Shown here one piece after another: positions 47,519-57,437 of a stretch of 64,000 bases of DNA. Origin of the DNA: Skermanella mucosa (GTDB lineage Bacteria; Pseudomonadota; Alphaproteobacteria; Azospirillales; Azospirillaceae). The notes beneath the pieces are model-generated. The model saw nothing but the letters and a program-made list of their open reading frames with translations. It was not told where the DNA came from and ran no database searches. The stretch covers positions 1,918,501 to 1,982,500 of the forward strand of contig NZ_CP086106.1 of NCBI RefSeq assembly GCF_016765655.2, in the 5' to 3' direction. The stretch's first letter is position 1. Each line of letters opens with the position of its first letter. The position numbers and the translations under genes were made by a program.

Positions 47519-48898
47519 ATGACCGCCGCTCCGATCGAGGCCGGCTGCCACGGCGGCAAGGCGGAACTCCGCGAGGCCGCCCGCGCCGCCGGGATGAACG
47601 AGACCATCGAGCGCTATGCCGCCGACTACCCCCTGGGGCCGCACGACCAGCCGCAGAGCATGTGCCCGGCCTTCGGGTCGCTCCGCGTCGGACTGCGGAT
47701 GCGCAGGACGGCCACCGTGCTGTCCGGTTCCGCCTGCTGCGTCTACGGCCTGACCTTCACGTCCCATTTCTACGGCGCCCGCCGGACGGTCGGCTACGTG
47801 CCGTTCAACTCCGAGACGCTGGTCACCGGCAAGCTGTTCGAGGACATCCGCGAGGCGGTGTTCAAGCTGGCCGATCCCGATCTCTACGACGCCGTCGTGA
47901 TCATCAACCTGTGCGTCCCGACCGCGTCGGGTGTGCCGCTGCGGCTGCTGCCGAAGGAGATCGACGGCGTCCGGATCATCGGCATCGACGTTCCGGGCTT
48001 CGGCGTCCCGACCCATGCCGAGGCCAAGGACGTGCTGGCCGGCGCCATGCTGGCCTACGCCCGTCGCGAAGCGGAGCAGGGACCCGTCCAGGCGCCCCGC
48101 GCCGGCAGGACGGAACGGCCGGCGCTGGCGCTGCTGGGCGAGATGTTTCCCGCCGACCCGGTCGGCATCGGCATGATGCTGGAGCCGATGGGCCTCGCGG
48201 CCGGCCCGGTCGTGCCGACACGGGAGTGGCGCGAGCTTTACGCCGCCCTGGACTGCCCGGCGGCGGCCGCGATCCACCCGTTCTACACCGCGTCGATCCG
48301 CGAGTTCGAGTCGGCGGGCCGCACGATCCTGGGCTCCGCCCCGGTGGGTTACGAGGGCACCGCCGCCTGGCTGGAGGCGGTCGGCTCGGCCTTCGCCGTG
48401 CCCCGCGCCATGCTGGACGCCGCCAAGGACAAGGCCCTGCCGCCGATCCGCGGCGCCTTCGAACGCGCGCCCGTCAAGGGCCGCATCACGCTGTCCGGCT
48501 ACGAGGGCTCCGAGCTTCTGGTCGCCCGCCTGCTGGTCGAGAGCGGCGCCGACGTCCGCTATGTCGGGACCGCCTGTCCGCGCACCCCCTGGTCGGCGGC
48601 CGACCGCGACTGGCTGGAATCCCGTGGCGTGATGGTCCAGTACCGCGCCTCGCTGGAGCACGACCTGGCCGCCCTCAAGGAGTTCCGCCCCGACCTGGCG
48701 ATCGGCACCACGCCGGTCGTCCAGCGCGCCAAGGAGATGGCGATCCCGGCGCTTTACTTCACCAACCTGATCTCGGCCCGCCCGCTGATGGGCGTCGCCG
48801 GCGCCGGCGCCCTGGCCCAGGTGGTCAACGCCGCCCTCGCAAACACCGCGCGCTTCGACGAGATGCGGGCCTTCTTCGGGGAGGCCGCCGCATGCTGA
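47519..48898 (+). CDS. bchY: Chlorophyllide a reductase subunit Y
   Basis: 459 residues, NifD/BchN-like. Conserved [10 protein letters not shown] and [18 protein letters not shown] contribute Cys ligands for the 4Fe-4S cluster shared with Bch[13 protein letters not shown] lies further on. The stop overlaps the bchZ start by 7 nt. Confidence 0.95.
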   Translation: MTAAPIEAGCHGGKAELREAARAAGMNETIERYAADYPLGPHDQPQSMCPAFGSLRVGLRMRRTATVLSGSACCVYGLTFTSHFYGARRTVGYVPFNSETLVTGKLFEDIREAVFKLADPDLYDAVVIINLCVPTASGVPLRLLPKEIDGVRIIGIDVPGFGVPTHAEAKDVLAGAMLAYARREAEQGPVQAPRAGRTERPALALLGEMFPADPVGIGMMLEPMGLAAGPVVPTREWRELYAALDCPAAAAIHPFYTASIREFESAGRTILGSAPVGYEGTAAWLEAVGSAFAVPRAMLDAAKDKALPPIRGAFERAPVKGRITLSGYEGSELLVARLLVESGADVRYVGTACPRTPWSAADRDWLESRGVMVQYRASLEHDLAALKEFRPDLAIGTTPVVQRAKEMAIPALYFTNLISARPLMGVAGAGALAQVVNAALANTARFDEMRAFFGEAAAC

Positions 48899-50469
48899 TC
48901 CTGGACCACGACCGGGCCGGCGGCTACTGGGGCGCCGTCTACGCCTTCACCGCGATCAAGGGATTGCAGGTGATCATCGATGGCCCTGTCGGCTGCGAGA
49001 ACCTGCCCGTCACGGCGGTCCTGCACTACACCGATGCCCTGCCGCCGCATGAGCTGCCGATCGTCGTGACCGGCCTCGCGGAGGAGGAGCTGGGCCGCCA
49101 CGGCACCGAGGGCGCCATGAAGCGGGCGCACGGCACGCTGGACCCCAAGCGGCCCAGCGTCGTCGTCACCGGCTCGATCGCCGAGATGATCGGCGGCGGC
49201 GTGACGCCCGAGGGCACCGGCATCCAGCGCTTCCTGCCCCGCACCATCGACGAGGATCAGTGGCAGAGCGCCGACCGCGCGCTGAACTGGCTGTGGACCG
49301 AGTTCGGCCCGAAGCGCGGCGCCGTGCCCAAGCCGAAGCCGCGCAAGCCGGGCGAGAAGCCCCGGGTCAACATCATCGGCCCGATCTACGGCACCTTCAA
49401 CATGTGGTCCGACCTCGCCGAGATCCGCCGGCTGGTCGAAGGCATCGGGGCCGAGATCAACCTGACCTTCCCGCTCGGCAGCCACCTCGACGACGTGCCC
49501 AAGCTGGCCCGGGCCGACGCCAATGTCTGCCTGTACCGCGAGTTCGGCCGCCTGCTGTGCGAGACGCTGGACCGGCCCTATCTCCAGGCGCCGATCGGGC
49601 TGCACTCGACCACCCGGTTCCTCCGCAAGCTGGGCGAGATCCTGGAGATCGACCCGGAACCCTTTATCGAGCGGGAGAAGCTGACCACCATCAAGCCGGT
49701 CTGGGACCTCTGGCGCTCGGTCACCCAGGACTTCTTCGGCACGGCCAGCTTCGGGATCGTCGCGAACGAGACCTATGCGAGAGGCGTCCGCCATTTCCTG
49801 GAAGAGGAGATGGGCCTGCCCTGCACCTTCGCGGTGGCGAGGCGTGCCGGGGCCAAGACCGACAACGAGGAGGTCCGCGACCTGGTCCGGACGCGCCCGC
49901 CGCTGATCCTGTTCGGCAGCTACAACGAGCGCATGTATCTCAGCGAGGCCGGGGGCAGGGCGGTCTATATTCCGGCCTCTTTTCCCGGCGCCGTCATCCG
50001 CCGCCACACCGGTACGCCCTTCATGGGCTATGCCGGCGCCACCTGGCTGGTGCAGGAGGTCTGCAACGCGCTGTTCGACGCGCTCTTCCACATCCTGCCG
50101 CTCGCGGCCGAGATGGACAGGGTGGAGGCGACGCCGTCCAGGCTGGAAGCGGAGCTTCCCTGGGACGACGACGCCAAGGCCGACCTGGACCGCCTGGTTG
50201 AGGCGCAGCCCGTGCTGATCCGCATCTCCGCCGCCAAGCGCCTGCGCGACGCCGCCGAACGCAATGCCCGCCGGCGCGCCGAGGACCGCGTCACGGCGGG
50301 CCGCGTCGCCGAGGCGGCCCTGGACGAGCAGATCGTCCAGCCGATTTCCCCCTCGATTTCTCCCTCCGCCCGGAGGGAGCCCGAATTCGCCGGCGCCCAA
50401 GACGTCCGGCGACCGCCGCGCGGTCCTCGCGCAGAACCGGCCGAACGGCTTTCATCAGGAGGTAGATAA
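48892..50469 (+). CDS. bchZ: Chlorophyllide a reductase subunit Z
   Basis: 525 residues, NifK/BchB-like: [30 protein letters not shown] with cluster Cys, [12 protein letters not shown], and the C-terminal HIHP-like helix region. The last ~50 residues ([17 protein letters not shown] and on) are low-complexity. The terminal codons encode the pufB Shine-Dalgarno (AGGAGG), and TAA is immediately followed by the pufB ATG. Confidence 0.95.
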   Translation: MLILDHDRAGGYWGAVYAFTAIKGLQVIIDGPVGCENLPVTAVLHYTDALPPHELPIVVTGLAEEELGRHGTEGAMKRAHGTLDPKRPSVVVTGSIAEMIGGGVTPEGTGIQRFLPRTIDEDQWQSADRALNWLWTEFGPKRGAVPKPKPRKPGEKPRVNIIGPIYGTFNMWSDLAEIRRLVEGIGAEINLTFPLGSHLDDVPKLARADANVCLYREFGRLLCETLDRPYLQAPIGLHSTTRFLRKLGEILEIDPEPFIEREKLTTIKPVWDLWRSVTQDFFGTASFGIVANETYARGVRHFLEEEMGLPCTFAVARRAGAKTDNEEVRDLVRTRPPLILFGSYNERMYLSEAGGRAVYIPASFPGAVIRRHTGTPFMGYAGATWLVQEVCNALFDALFHILPLAAEMDRVEATPSRLEAELPWDDDAKADLDRLVEAQPVLIRISAAKRLRDAAERNARRRAEDRVTAGRVAEAALDEQIVQPISPSISPSARREPEFAGAQDVRRPPRGPRAEPAERLSSGGR

Positions 50470-50748
50470 ATGTCCGACACCACGATGGGTGAACGACGCA
50501 CGCCCAGCGAGAGGGGAACCCCCGACGCGTCGCTGTCCGGGTTGACCGACCCGGAGGCGAGGGAGTTCCACAAGATCTTCATGCAGAGCTTCGCCATCTT
50601 CGTCGGCGTGGCCGTGCTGGCCCACATCCTCGTCTGGCTGTGGCGTCCCTGGCTGCCCGGAGAGCAGGGCTATTCGTCCCTGATCGACGGGACCCTGCGC
50701 GACGGCGTCACCGTCGCGCTCGAATCCTTCAAGACCTTCGTCGCATAG
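50470..50748 (+). CDS. pufB: Light-harvesting 1 beta polypeptide with C-terminal extension
   Basis: 92 residues, where LH1 beta is usually 47-72. The core is standard: [21 protein letters not shown], membrane helix, and bacteriochlorophyll ligand His52 in [15 protein letters not shown]. About 28 residues follow WRPWLP ([26 protein letters not shown] at the end), unlike typical beta chains. The start ATG abuts the bchZ stop. It binds BChl with PufA around the reaction centre. No pufQ precedes it. Confidence 0.93.
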   Translation: MSDTTMGERRTPSERGTPDASLSGLTDPEAREFHKIFMQSFAIFVGVAVLAHILVWLWRPWLPGEQGYSSLIDGTLRDGVTVALESFKTFVA

Positions 50749-50757
50749 GAGACCGAC

Positions 50758-50949
50758 ATGTGGCGCGTATGGTTGCTTTTCGATCCGCGCAGGACGCTGA
50801 TCGCCCTGTTCACGTTCCTGTTCGCCCTGGCCCTGCTGATCCACTTCATCCTGCTCAGCACTGACCGGTTCAACTGGCTGGACGGCCCCGGCGCCGCCCG
50901 CGCCGGCGCCGTGGGCCAGCAGATGGCTCCCCTCCCACGATCCAATTGA
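50758..50949 (+). CDS. pufA: Light-harvesting 1 alpha polypeptide
   Basis: 63 residues: [20 protein letters not shown] start, His29 as the axial ligand ([19 protein letters not shown]). Starts 9 bp after pufB with GGAGACCGAC upstream. The C-terminal tail is short and polar. Confidence 0.95.
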   Translation: MWRVWLLFDPRRTLIALFTFLFALALLIHFILLSTDRFNWLDGPGAARAGAVGQQMAPLPRSN

Positions 50950-50983
50950 CGCCCTCGGCGATCGACTGGAGCGGCGCGTGGGA

Positions 50984-50999
50984 CCGGGCTGCCGCCCGG
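50984..50999 (+). promoter_or_regulatory. Intercistronic hairpin between pufA and pufL
   Basis: CCGGGC-TGCC-GCCCGG (6-bp stem, 4-nt loop) in the 112-bp gap. In other purple bacteria, hairpins at this point stabilise the pufBA segment of the mRNA and set the antenna to reaction-centre ratio. Function here is inferred by position. Confidence 0.6.
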
Positions 51000-51061
51000 C
51001 CCCGCCCGCCGCGGGTGGAGCTGGCGCTTCCTGACCGGGGCGCCTGATAGGGGATCCGACC

Positions 51062-51886
51062 ATGGCCATGCTGAATTTCGAGAAAAAGTACCGCGTCCGC
51101 GGCGGGACGCTGATCGGAGGCGATCTTTTCGACTTCTGGGTCGGGCCGTTCTATGTCGGCTTCTTCGGTGTCACGACGATCTTCTTTTCGATCCTCGGCA
51201 CGGGCCTGATCCTCTACGGGGCGGCCATCGGGCCGACCTGGAACGTCTGGCAGATCAACATAGCGCCGCCGGATCTGAAATACGGGCTGGGAGCGGCACC
51301 GCTGCGCGAAGGCGGGTTGTGGCAGATCATCACGATCTGCGCCATCGGCGCCTTCGTCTCGTGGGCGCTGCGCCAGGCCGAGATCGCGCGCAAGCTGGGC
51401 ATGGGGCTGCATGTCCCGGTCGCCTTCGGCGTCGCGGTGTTCGCCTATATCTCGCTCGTCGTGATCCGCCCCGTCCTGCTGGGCGCCTGGGGGCACGGCT
51501 TCCCCTACGGCATCCTGAGCCATTTGGACTGGGTGTCGAACGTGGGTTACCAGTACCTGCATTTCCACTACAACCCGGCGCACATGCTGGCCGTGACCTT
51601 TTTCTTCACGACCACCTTCGCGCTGTCGCTCCACGGCTCCCTGGTGCTCGCCGCGGCCAACCCTCCCAAGGGTGACCGCGTAAAGACGGCCGAGCACGAG
51701 AACACCTTCTTCCGCGACACCATCGGCTGGTCGATCGGGACGCTGGGCATCCACCGGCTGGGACTGTTCCTGGCGCTCAGCGCCGGGTTCTGGAGCGCCG
51801 TGTGCATCATCATCAGCGGCCCCTTCTGGACCCGTGGCTGGCCGGAATGGTGGAGCTGGTGGCTCGACCTGCCGATCTGGCGCTAA
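51062..51886 (+). CDS. pufL: Photosynthetic reaction centre L subunit
   Basis: 274 residues, five membrane helices. [36 protein letters not shown] is canonical. His ligands for the special pair and accessory BChl lie in [23 protein letters not shown], the iron and quinone region in [30 protein letters not shown] precedes the start. Confidence 0.97.
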   Translation: MAMLNFEKKYRVRGGTLIGGDLFDFWVGPFYVGFFGVTTIFFSILGTGLILYGAAIGPTWNVWQINIAPPDLKYGLGAAPLREGGLWQIITICAIGAFVSWALRQAEIARKLGMGLHVPVAFGVAVFAYISLVVIRPVLLGAWGHGFPYGILSHLDWVSNVGYQYLHFHYNPAHMLAVTFFFTTTFALSLHGSLVLAAANPPKGDRVKTAEHENTFFRDTIGWSIGTLGIHRLGLFLALSAGFWSAVCIIISGPFWTRGWPEWWSWWLDLPIWR

Positions 51887-51896
51887 GGAGGCCGCG

Positions 51897-52874
51897 ATGG
51901 CGGAATATCAGAACATCTTCACCCAGGTGCAGGTCCGCGGCCCGGCCTATGCGGGCGTGCCGCTGACCCGCGGGCCCTGGGTCCGTTCCTGGAAACCACG
52001 CTTCGTCCACCTGCTCGGCCGTTTCGGCGACGCGCAGGTCGGCCCGGTCTACCTGGGCTGGACGGGGCTCGCCTCGATCCTGTGCGGCATCATCGCGATC
52101 GAGATCATCGGGCTGAACATGTGGGCCTCGGTCAACTGGGACCCGGTGCAGTTCGTCCGGCAGCTGCCCTGGCTGGCGCTGGAGCCGCCGGCCCCGGGCT
52201 ACGGGCTGCGGATACCGCCGCTGGCCCAGGGCGGCTGGTGGATCATGACCGGCTTCTTCCTGACCACCTCGATCCTGCTGTGGTGGCTCCGGACCTACCG
52301 CAGGGCGCGGGCGCTGGGCATGGGGACCCACGTGTCCTGGGCCTTCGCGGCGGCGATCTGGCTGTACCTGGTGCTCGGGCTGATCCGCCCCGTGCTGATG
52401 GGAAGCTGGGGAGAGGCGGTACCGTTCGGGATCTTCCCCCACCTGGACTGGACGGCGGCCTTCTCGATCCGCTACGGCAACCTGTTCTACAACCCGTTCC
52501 ACATGCTCTCGATCGTCTTCCTCTATGGATCGACGCTGCTGTTCGCGATGCACGGCGCCACCGTGCTGGCGATCAGCCGGTTCGGCGGCGAGCGGGAGGT
52601 CGAGCAGATCACCGACCGCGGCACGGCCTTTGAACGCGGCGCGCTGTTCTGGCGCTGGACCATGGGCTTCAACGCCACGGCCGAGTCGATTCATCGCTGG
52701 GCCTGGTGGTTCGCGGTGCTTTGCCCGCTGACCGGCGGCATCGGCATCCTGCTGACCGGCACCGTCGTCGACAACTGGTACCTGTGGGGCGTCAAGCACG
52801 GCCTGGCGCCGATGTATCCGCAGGTCTTCCCGCCGGTGGTAGATCCCGCGCTCGTGACCGGGGGGCAGCCATGA
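51897..52874 (+). CDS. pufM: Photosynthetic reaction centre M subunit
   Basis: 325 residues, five helices. [20 protein letters not shown] start; special-pair region [25 protein letters not shown]; quinone and iron region [21 protein letters not shown]. It is a little longer than the ~307 of Rhodobacter, with a C-terminal [16 protein letters not shown] tail as in species carrying PufC. Starts 10 bp after pufL with AAGGAGG; overlaps pufC by 4 nt. Confidence 0.97.
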   Translation: MAEYQNIFTQVQVRGPAYAGVPLTRGPWVRSWKPRFVHLLGRFGDAQVGPVYLGWTGLASILCGIIAIEIIGLNMWASVNWDPVQFVRQLPWLALEPPAPGYGLRIPPLAQGGWWIMTGFFLTTSILLWWLRTYRRARALGMGTHVSWAFAAAIWLYLVLGLIRPVLMGSWGEAVPFGIFPHLDWTAAFSIRYGNLFYNPFHMLSIVFLYGSTLLFAMHGATVLAISRFGGEREVEQITDRGTAFERGALFWRWTMGFNATAESIHRWAWWFAVLCPLTGGIGILLTGTVVDNWYLWGVKHGLAPMYPQVFPPVVDPALVTGGQP

Positions 52875-54004
52875 ACAAGCTCACCGACAAGGAAGCGTTC
52901 TGGGACCTGATCCTGCGCATCGGCCTCGTCGCGGTCGCGGTGTTCGGCGCGGGCATGCTGTTCACCATCGAGTATCCGCCGGTGGACAGCGTGCAGCGGG
53001 GCTATCGCGGCGTCGGGCTGGTGCAGACCTTCCAGCCCGAGACCGTCCAGGCCCAGCTCGCCGCCAACCAGGTGCCGGAGCCGCTGGAGCCGGCCGACCC
53101 GGACAGCGTTCCGGCGACCGAGATCTACGAGAACGTCCAGGTGCTGCGCGACCTGACCGACGCGCAGTTCATCCGGGTGATGAGCGCGATCACCGAGTGG
53201 GTGTCCCCGGAGCAGGGCTGCGCCTACTGTCATGCCGAGGGCGAGCCGCTGTCGTCCGACAGCCTCTACACCAAGGTGGTGGCCCGCCGCATGCTCCAGA
53301 TGACGCGTGACATCAACGTCAACTGGGAACCCCACGTCGCCCAGACCGGCGTCACCTGCTACACCTGCCACCGCGGCCAGCCGGTGCCCGCCAACGTCTG
53401 GTACAATAATCCGGGGCCGCCCCACGCGGCGGGCGTGCTGGGCAACAACGGCGGGCAGAACGGCGTGTCCTATGCCGCCGGCCTGACGTCGCTGCCGTTC
53501 GATCCCTTCACGCCGTTCCTGTCGGGCGGCGGCACGGACGCCGACATCCGCGCCCGGGCCGACACGGCGCTGCCGACCGGAAACCGCAGCTCGATCAAGC
53601 AGACCGAGTGGACCTACGGCCTGATGATCCACATGTCGGAATCATTGGGGGTCAACTGCACCTACTGCCACAACAGCCGCTCCTTCCGTGACTGGGAGCA
53701 GAGCTCGCCGGTCCGCGTGACCGCCTGGCACGGCATCCAGATGGTCCGCGAGCTCAACGACGAGTACATCGATCCCCTTCAGAGCATCTTCCCCAGCCAC
53801 CGCCTCGGGCCGCTGGGCGACCCGCTGAAGGTGAACTGCACGACCTGCCACGCCGGCGTTTACAAGCCCTTCTTCGGAGCCGGCATGGTCAAGGACTATC
53901 CCGAACTCGACGTCGCGGCCGGCATCACCGCCGCGCCGATGGAACCCACCCCGGCGCTGATCCCGGTGCCCGGGACGGACGGCCAACCGGCGCCTGCGCA
54001 GTGA
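52871..54004 (+). CDS. pufC: Reaction-centre tetraheme cytochrome c subunit
   Basis: 377 residues. Four CxxCH haem sites: CAYCH (Cys117), CYTCH (163), CTYCH (263), CTTCH (323). An N-terminal hydrophobic helix ([18 protein letters not shown]) without a lipobox Cys suggests a signal-anchor rather than a lipoprotein. It re-reduces the oxidised special pair from the periplasm. Last gene of the superoperon. Confidence 0.97.
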   Translation: MNKLTDKEAFWDLILRIGLVAVAVFGAGMLFTIEYPPVDSVQRGYRGVGLVQTFQPETVQAQLAANQVPEPLEPADPDSVPATEIYENVQVLRDLTDAQFIRVMSAITEWVSPEQGCAYCHAEGEPLSSDSLYTKVVARRMLQMTRDINVNWEPHVAQTGVTCYTCHRGQPVPANVWYNNPGPPHAAGVLGNNGGQNGVSYAAGLTSLPFDPFTPFLSGGGTDADIRARADTALPTGNRSSIKQTEWTYGLMIHMSESLGVNCTYCHNSRSFRDWEQSSPVRVTAWHGIQMVRELNDEYIDPLQSIFPSHRLGPLGDPLKVNCTTCHAGVYKPFFGAGMVKDYPELDVAAGITAAPMEPTPALIPVPGTDGQPAPAQ

Positions 54005-54018
54005 GGGTGCTTCTCGAA

Positions 54019-54054
54019 CCCCGGCAGGGCCTTCAAGGCCGTGCCGGGGCTTTT
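54019..54054 (+). terminator. Rho-independent terminator after pufC
   Basis: CCCCGGCA at 54019-54026 pairs with TGCCGGGG at 54042-54049, the stem continuing inward through GGCCTT and AAGGCC, followed by CTTTT. It ends the bchCXYZ-puf transcript 15 bp after the pufC stop. Confidence 0.88.
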
Positions 54055-54192
54055 CCCTGTCCGGCGAACAGGGACGTTTGGCGATCCCGTCGCTGAAATC
54101 TGCGGTTCCCGATGCGGTCGATGGCCTGTTGCGCCCGGGCAAGGCATCGGCATAGTTTGGCATATGCCTGCATCAGGATCGGAAGGTGAAGG

Positions 54193-54432
54193 GTGCAAAC
54201 CGTACCGCGGCATGTCCGCCTTTTCCGCAATGGCCGGAACCAGGCGGTCAGGATCCCGGTCGAATTCGAACTTCCCGGTGACGAAGCGATCATGCGTCGC
54301 GCCGGCAACCGGCTGATCATCGAGCCGGTGCCGAGCCAGGGACTTCTCGCCCTTCTCGCCACGTGGGAGCACCTGGACGAAGAGTTTCCCGAGATTGACG
54401 ACGAACCGGTCAAATCCGAGGATGTGTTCTGA
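54193..54432 (+). CDS. VapB/AbrB-type antitoxin (orphan)
   Basis: 79 residues from a GTG start with GGAAGGTGAAG upstream. AbrB/SpoVT swapped-hairpin wording: VRLFRNGRNQAVRIPVEFELPGDEAIMRRAGNRLIIEPVP. A PIN-domain toxin would be expected directly downstream but none is present; the DNA after the stop belongs to another, inverted toxin-antitoxin remnant. Likely a leftover antitoxin. Confidence 0.75.
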   Translation: MQTVPRHVRLFRNGRNQAVRIPVEFELPGDEAIMRRAGNRLIIEPVPSQGLLALLATWEHLDEEFPEIDDEPVKSEDVF

Positions 54433-54463
54433 CGGCGATGATGGCCGAGGTCTCGATGACCAT
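54410..54463 (-). pseudogene. VapC toxin, first residues only
   Basis: Reads M-V-I-E-T-S-A-I-I-A-V, the normal start of a PIN-domain VapC with the first catalytic Asp position changed to Glu, then diverges and stops after 17 codons. Its ATG overlaps the antitoxin stop (TGATG). The homology ends at about 54431, exactly where the opposite-strand antitoxin gene ends, so two loci were joined there. Confidence 0.7.
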
Positions 54464-54672
54464 CAGCGCGGCAATCCATGTTCAACATAGCCAAGGATCT
54501 CGTCGGCGCTTCTCGTGTCGAGGTCCGGCAGAGCACTGCAGCGTGCGCCGATCTCCTTCAACTCATCGGCCAGCCTCTTGCCGGACCTTGCGGCAGTCAC
54601 AGCTTTTCCCGTGACCGCGTCGAGTTCATGAACGTTCTTTTCAGTACCCGGATCCTTGTTGTTCAACGGCAT
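54463..54672 (-). CDS. VapB-type antitoxin of the Rv0623-like family (orphan, shortened)
   Basis: 69 residues starting MPLNNKDPGTEKNVHELDAVTGKAVTAA and ending SADEILGYVEHGLPR, the family's typical end (normally ILGYDEHGLP). The central helix is shorter than usual, suggesting an internal deletion. Its toxin partner is truncated to 17 codons. Confidence 0.7.
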   Translation of the reverse strand: MPLNNKDPGTEKNVHELDAVTGKAVTAARSGKRLADELKEIGARCSALPDLDTRSADEILGYVEHGLPR

Positions 54673-54759
54673 TGCGGAAATCCCGGCTGATTTTATCTTC
54701 GCAGATAGCTAAATCGGGTTCGTGGAGAAGGCAACGGCGCATGCGCCGTCGCCCCCCGG

Positions 54760-56838
54760 TTACTCCGACCGCCAGCCGATCGCCTCGCGCAGGAAGCGGT
54801 AGCCCAGCGCCGTGAAGGATGCCCGCTCCGAGTTGTCCTTGCCGTAGCCGTGGCCGCCGGCGGCCGGCTCGTAGAAATGGGCGTCGTAGCCCATGGCCAG
54901 CAGCTTCGCCGCCATCTTGCGGGCGTGGCCGGGGTGGACGCGGTCGTCGCGCCGGCTCGTCGCGATCAGGATCGGCGGATAGGGTTTGCCTGGCTCCGCG
55001 GTATGGTAGGCCGACAAGGGGCCGAGGAATTCCCAGTCCGCCGGATCGTCGGGGTCGCCGTACTCGGCCACCCAGCTCGCCCCGGCCAGCAGCTTCGAAT
55101 AGCGCCGCATGTCGATCAGCGGGATCGTGCAGAACAGGGCGCCGAAGCGCTCCGGGTAGCGGGTCAGCATGTTGGTGATCAGGATGCCGCCGTTCGATCC
55201 GCCCTCCGCCGCGATGCGGCCCGGCCGGGTAACACCGCGCCGGACCAAGTCTTGCGCGACCGCCGCGAAATCGTCGTGGGACAGCCGCTTGCCCTCGCGC
55301 CGCCCGGCCTCGTGCCAGGCCGTGCCGAACTCCCCGCCGCCCCGGATGCAGGCGATCACGCTGGTGCCCCCGCGCTCCAGCCACAGCTTGCCGATGGCGG
55401 AATTGTAGGACGGCAGCATGGAGATGGCGAACCCGCCGTACCCGTAGAGATGGACCGGCGCTTCCCCGGTTTGGCCGGCCGGGCCGACCTGGAAATAGGG
55501 GATCAGGGTGCCGTCGCCGGACGGAGCCTCGTGGCGGGTCACCACCAGCCCCGCCGGATCGAACGCGCGCGGCGCCCGCTTCAGAAGCTCCGGCGCCTTG
55601 TCCGGCCGGATGAGATAGAGGGACTGCGGCGTCAGCGGGTCCTGGGCGTTGGCCAGCAGGTCGCCGTTGGACTCATCCTCCTCCACGTCCAGGGGCCAGA
55701 CGCTGGCGACGCCCATGTCGGGCAGCCCCGTGATCCGCGTGTGGGTCCATGGGTCCGAAGCGGGCGGGGAAGGGGGCGTCCACACTTCGAACACCGGGCG
55801 CAGGTCGTCCAGGATCGACAGCACCAGCCGCCCGGCGGGCATGAAGTATCCCTGGAGCGACCGACGCGGCGCCGGCTTGAACAGGGTCGTGAACTCCCGG
55901 CTTCCGCCAAGGAAGTCACTGAGCCGGATCGCAAACACGCTGTCCGCCTCATGCGTGGCGCCGCCGACCTCCCAGGGAACCCGCGGCTTCACCACGAGCC
56001 AGCCGCGGTGCCACTGGATCCAGGCGTCGGTCGGCAGGTCGAGCCGCGTTTTCGCGCCGGTGCGGTCGCCCATCCATTGGGTCGCGTTGAAGAAATCGAC
56101 CTGCTCGGTGAACCAGAGCGTTTCCGTGTCAGCGTCGCGTTCGACGTCGCCCCAGACGCTCATGCGGTCCTCGGTCGTCTCGAAGATCACCGGCGCCGCG
56201 AGGGGATCGGTGCCGCGCCGCCACAGCCGCACCGTCCTGCCATAGCCGGAGCGGGTCGCCATGCCCTCGCCCAGGGAGGAGAAGATCAGCAGCGTGTCCC
56301 GGTCGAGCCATGCGGCCCCGCTCTTGGCCTCGTCCAGGTGGAAGCCACCGGTCACGAAATCCCGGGTCGCCAGGTCGAACTCCCGCAGCACGGTCGCATC
56401 GCCGCCGCCCCGCGACAGGCTGAGGATCGCCAGGTCATGGCTGCCGGGCAGGGTGACCGGCGCGCCCCAGACCCAGTCCTCGCCCTCGGCTTCCGACAGT
56501 TCGTCGAGGTCGAGCAGCACGTCCCACTCGGGCTTTTCGGTGCGGTAGCTCTCCAGGCTGGTGGTCCGCCAGAGCCCGCGCGGGTTCGCGGCATCCTTCC
56601 AGAAATTGAACAGCCTGTCGCCGCGCCGGGCGACGAACGGGATATTGTCCGGCCGGTCCAGGATCGCCGCCAGCGCGTCGCGGTCCCGCTCGAACGCCGC
56701 GTCGCCGAACCGTCCCAGGATCTCGGCGTTCCGCGCCTCCACCCACTCGACCGCGCGGGTGCCGTCGACCTCTTCGAGCCACAGGTACGGATCGTCGTCG
56801 GGCGCGTCGAGGGTCGGGCGCGGATCGGGAACAGCCAT
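54760..56838 (-). CDS. Prolyl oligopeptidase family serine peptidase (S9)
   Basis: 692 residues: an N-terminal seven-bladed propeller and a C-terminal alpha/beta hydrolase. Catalytic Ser in AAEGGSNGGILITNML, Asp in SRRDDRVHPGHA, His in AAGGHGYGKDN. It cleaves short proline-containing peptides, presumably in the cytoplasm (no signal peptide). The start MAVPDPRP at 56838 fits the usual YLWLEEVDG opening. It lies between the two photosystem operons but has no known photosynthetic role. Confidence 0.92.
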   Translation of the reverse strand: MAVPDPRPTLDAPDDDPYLWLEEVDGTRAVEWVEARNAEILGRFGDAAFERDRDALAAILDRPDNIPFVARRGDRLFNFWKDAANPRGLWRTTSLESYRTEKPEWDVLLDLDELSEAEGEDWVWGAPVTLPGSHDLAILSLSRGGGDATVLREFDLATRDFVTGGFHLDEAKSGAAWLDRDTLLIFSSLGEGMATRSGYGRTVRLWRRGTDPLAAPVIFETTEDRMSVWGDVERDADTETLWFTEQVDFFNATQWMGDRTGAKTRLDLPTDAWIQWHRGWLVVKPRVPWEVGGATHEADSVFAIRLSDFLGGSREFTTLFKPAPRRSLQGYFMPAGRLVLSILDDLRPVFEVWTPPSPPASDPWTHTRITGLPDMGVASVWPLDVEEDESNGDLLANAQDPLTPQSLYLIRPDKAPELLKRAPRAFDPAGLVVTRHEAPSGDGTLIPYFQVGPAGQTGEAPVHLYGYGGFAISMLPSYNSAIGKLWLERGGTSVIACIRGGGEFGTAWHEAGRREGKRLSHDDFAAVAQDLVRRGVTRPGRIAAEGGSNGGILITNMLTRYPERFGALFCTIPLIDMRRYSKLLAGASWVAEYGDPDDPADWEFLGPLSAYHTAEPGKPYPPILIATSRRDDRVHPGHARKMAAKLLAMGYDAHFYEPAAGGHGYGKDNSERASFTALGYRFLREAIGWRSE

Positions 56839-56953
56839 GGCGGTCACTCTCGCATCGGTTCGTCGGAGGCTGAGAGCGTCCGGCAGGATTGCCAGCGGGT
56901 GCAACTGATAAGAATTGGGATAAAACCGTTCTATCTTCTGATGCGAAGGCTTA

Positions 56954-56996
56954 AGGATCACGGATGAACGGGATAGGCACGGATGGGCACGGATGG
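56954..56996. repeat. Left inverted-repeat arm of the GxxExxY cassette
   Basis: AGGATCACGGATGAAC (16 nt, identical inverted at the right arm) followed by two more CACGGATG-type units. The GxxExxY start codon ATG at 56993 lies inside this arm. Confidence 0.9.
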
Positions 56997-57373
56997 CGGG
57001 GAAAGTCGATGCAGCCGCGAGCGGGCTGGCTGAACAGATCATCGGCGGGGCTTTTGATGTGTCAAACAATCTGGGGCACGGCTTCCTTGAAGCCGTGTAC
57101 AGGAACGCCCTGGCCGTCGAACTGGAATTCCGCGGCTTGTCGGTCGCGAAGGAACAGTCTTTTCCCGTTCACTATCGTGAAAAGAGGGTCGGATTCTACA
57201 TTGCCGATCTTGTCGTCGAGAACATCGTGATCGTCGAACTGAAAGCCGTCGATGCGCTGACCCAGTCCCACACATCACAAGTATTGAACTATTTGAAGGC
57301 CAGCAATCTCCCGGTGGGTCTTCTATTCAACTTTGGAAAGCCGAGACTCGAGTTCAAGCGTCTGCTTCCGTAG
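56993..57373 (+). CDS. GxxExxY family protein (PDDEXK-like)
   Basis: 126 residues. The naming motif is present: G30-F-L-E33-A-V-Y36 in LGHGFLEAVYRNAL. A nuclease-like core can be read (IADLVVENIVIVELKAV, with D and E-x-K), as in the PDDEXK_3 group, followed by HTSQVLNYLKASNLPVGLLFNFG. Biological function is not established for the family. The gene is exactly framed: its ATG sits in the left repeat arm and its stop ends 1 bp before the right arm. No neighbour seems functionally linked. Confidence 0.9.
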   Translation: MAGKVDAAASGLAEQIIGGAFDVSNNLGHGFLEAVYRNALAVELEFRGLSVAKEQSFPVHYREKRVGFYIADLVVENIVIVELKAVDALTQSHTSQVLNYLKASNLPVGLLFNFGKPRLEFKRLLP

Positions 57374-57374
57374 A

Positions 57375-57416
57375 ATCCGTGTCCATCCGTGGATATCCGT
57401 GTTCATCCGTGATCCT
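57375..57416. repeat. Right inverted-repeat arm of the GxxExxY cassette
   Basis: Composed of ATCCGTG-type units (ATCCGTGTCCATCCGTGG at its left end). Its outer GTTCATCCGTGATCCT is the exact reverse complement of the outer 16 nt of the left arm; the inner 17 nt pair with one mismatch. Confidence 0.9.
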
Positions 57417-57437
57417 GAGCGTCACCAAACCACCCGC

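Noticed and set aside
47662-48891. Long plus-strand extension upstream of bchZ in the same frame.
   Set aside because: It lies over bchY in another frame and shows no homology; bchZ starts at 48892.
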